Source of the DNA: Comamonadaceae bacterium
Lineage (GTDB): Bacteria > Pseudomonadota > Gammaproteobacteria > Burkholderiales > Burkholderiaceae_C
DNA: 14,165 nucleotides
Direction of reading: 5' to 3'
Assembly: GCA_947454695.1 (NCBI GenBank)
Contig: CANGMW010000034.1
Span: 1 to 14,165 of the forward strand
Below are positions 12,915-14,165 of this stretch, one piece after another. The stretch's first letter is position 1. Each line of letters begins with the position of its first letter. A model generated the notes under the pieces. It was not told where the DNA came from. It saw only the letters and a list, made by a program, of their open reading frames with translations, and did no database searches. The position numbers were made by a program, and so were the translations under genes.

Positions 12915-13763
12915 ATGACGCCTTGGATCGATACCCACTGCCATCTCGACGCCGCCGAATTTGACGCGGACCGCGAGGCTGTGCGCGCCCAAGCCCGCGC
13001 TCAGGGCGTGGCCTTGTGTGTGATCCCGGCGGTGCAGGTTACCAATTTCGACACGGTACGCGCCTTGGCGCACGCGCAGGGCGATGCCTACGCGCTGGGT
13101 ATCCATCCGCTGTACGTTCCTCAAGCTCAGGACACGGATCTGGCGGTTCTGGATGCGCAGTTGACGCAGCACCGCCAGGACCCGCGTCTGGTGGCGGTAG
13201 GTGAAATTGGCTTGGATTTTTTTGTGCCCGCTTTGTGCGAGCCTGCCATGCGCGAACGCCAGGAATTTTTCTACACCGAGCAACTCAAGCTGGCGCGTCG
13301 CCATGCGTTGCCGGTGATCTTGCATGTGCGCCGATCGGCCGATCGTTTGCTCAAAGGTTTACGTCAGCAGGGGCGCGAGTCTGCCTGGCAGGGCATAGCC
13401 CATGCGTTCAACGGCAGTGTGCAGCAAGCGCAGGCTTTTAACGGGCTGGGTTTGAAACTCGGCTTTGGCGGCGCTTTGACTTATGAGCGCGCGCTGCAGT
13501 TGCGCCGTTTGGCCAGTGAGCTGCCGCCTGAGGCGATCGTGCTGGAGACCGATGCGCCCGATATCGCGCCGCAATGGCTCTACACCACGGCGCAGCAGCG
13601 CGCCGCCGGCTTGCCGCAAGGCCGCAACACCCCGGCCGAATTGCCGCGCATCGCGCAAACTTTGGCGGACTTGCGCGGGTGCAGCGCGCAGCACCTGGCT
13701 GAGCAAACCACCCGCAACGCCTTGGCCGCGCTGCCGCGCTTGGCGGCGCTCTTACCGGGCTGA
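12915..13763 (+). CDS. yjjV: TatD-family metal-dependent hydrolase, YjjV type
   Basis: A 282-residue cytoplasmic TIM-barrel hydrolase of the TatD DNase family. Metal-binding and catalytic residues are present: DTHCH at 6-10 (H8, H10), GEIGLD at 96-101 (E97), H137 in VILHVRR, H163 in AHAFNGS and D213 in ETDAPD. The details VAVGEIGLDFF, AFNGSVQQAQAF and GGALTYERALQLR are closer to E. coli YjjV than to TatD or YcfH. Family members are metal-dependent DNA 3' exonucleases or nuclease-like enzymes; the physiological substrate of the YjjV branch is not settled. ATG 12915 places the metal motif six residues from the start as usual; ATG 12897 in the same frame would add six residues. It is unrelated to the Tat export system despite the name. 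Confidence 0.93.
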   Translation: MTPWIDTHCHLDAAEFDADREAVRAQARAQGVALCVIPAVQVTNFDTVRALAHAQGDAYALGIHPLYVPQAQDTDLAVLDAQLTQHRQDPRLVAVGEIGLDFFVPALCEPAMRERQEFFYTEQLKLARRHALPVILHVRRSADRLLKGLRQQGRESAWQGIAHAFNGSVQQAQAFNGLGLKLGFGGALTYERALQLRRLASELPPEAIVLETDAPDIAPQWLYTTAQQRAAGLPQGRNTPAELPRIAQTLADLRGCSAQHLAEQTTRNALAALPRLAALLPG

Positions 13764-13788
13764 GCCGACCTTGGATAATGTCCCCACT

Positions 13789-14165
13789 GTGAAAAAACAA
13801 AACCTCACCCTGCCGGAAGTCAACTTCTCTGACGAGGGCAAGATCCGCCATCTGCACCTGGGCTCCATTTGGATCCAGGGCTCCATGCGCATGGATGACC
13901 CGACCGCCTTGGTCCATGAGTATGTGCAGCGCATGATGGCCTGGACCCTGCTGATCGAGCCCGACACCGTGGGCCAGCGCCAGGCCCTGCAACTGGGTTT
14001 GGGGGCCGGTTCGCTTACCAAATTTTGTAGCAAGGTGTTGCGCATGAAGACCCGGGTGATCGAGCTCAACCCGCAGGTCCTGGTGGCATGCCGGGGTTGG
14101 TTCAAGCTGCCCGCTGACAGCGCCCGTATGCAAGTGATCCTGGCCGATGCGGCCGAAGAAATTCA
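13789..14165 (+). CDS. Spermidine-synthase-like protein, 5' part (cut by window end)
   Basis: The first 125 residues of a Rossmann-fold methyltransferase-like protein of the spermidine synthase family. The glycine-rich nucleotide loop LQLGLGAGSLTKF is at 68-80 and the acidic end of the next strand, RVIELNP, at 89-95, as in SpeE. Bona fide spermidine synthases transfer an aminopropyl group from decarboxylated S-adenosylmethionine to putrescine; many Burkholderiales carry shorter SpeE-like proteins of unproven activity, and the polyamine-binding part lies beyond the window. GTG 13789 is chosen (it begins with KKQNL); a TTG at 13771 in the same frame is less likely, and the ATG at 13778 is out of frame and stops after four codons. 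It lies 25 nt after the tatD-type gene, probably in the same transcription unit. Confidence 0.85.
   Translation, partial: MKKQNLTLPEVNFSDEGKIRHLHLGSIWIQGSMRMDDPTALVHEYVQRMMAWTLLIEPDTVGQRQALQLGLGAGSLTKFCSKVLRMKTRVIELNPQVLVACRGWFKLPADSARMQVILADAAEEI

Overview
The window looks like the chromosome of a betaproteobacterium of the order Burkholderiales, probably family Comamonadaceae. This is an inference from protein relatedness, high-GC codon use, GTG starts and gene order (an RpfE-like gene with recJ, divergent from lolC-lolD), not from a marker gene. About 12 kb (2083-14165) is compact, GC-rich housekeeping DNA. The first ~2.08 kb is compositionally different, gene-poor and accessory in character.

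Left region (1-2082): an AT-rich gene (181-696, ~30% GC by hand count) encodes a probable exported six-cysteine protein of unknown function. A perfect palindrome covers its start codon and a long GC-free inverted repeat covers its stop codon. Next comes a coupled pair of small ORFs (1023-1307 and 1304-1537, ATGA overlap). A short minus-strand ORF (1531-1686) sits inside a longer open frame and meets the pair tail to tail. The rest, to ~2082, holds no convincing gene. No integrase, complete insertion sequence or att duplication is visible.

Minus-strand cluster (2083-6627), in transcription order: PHP-domain phosphoesterase/RNase (rnm/yciV type), EamA-family transporter, YciO-type YrdC protein, M50-family membrane protease, tryptophanyl-tRNA synthetase with an extra C-terminal YegP-like domain, tRNA-Ser(CGA), then a strong intrinsic terminator. 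Spacing of -4, 4, 43, 11 and 37 nt suggests one transcription unit, possibly with a separate promoter for the tRNA.

Centre (6692-10098): a DUF599 membrane protein on the plus strand converges on recJ, which is translationally coupled to an upstream RpfE-like protein.

Right (10257-14165), all plus strand: lolC-type permease and lolD, overlapping by 8 nt, form an outer-membrane lipoprotein release transporter. They are followed by a probable Tat-exported DUF1080 lipoprotein, a YjjV-type TatD nuclease and the 5' part of a spermidine-synthase-like gene cut by the window edge.

The housekeeping part is ordinary. The items most worth a second look are the small unassigned genes and palindromes at the left, the TrpRS C-terminal domain and the RpfE-recJ pair. 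I did not find a clearly recognisable new multi-gene system.
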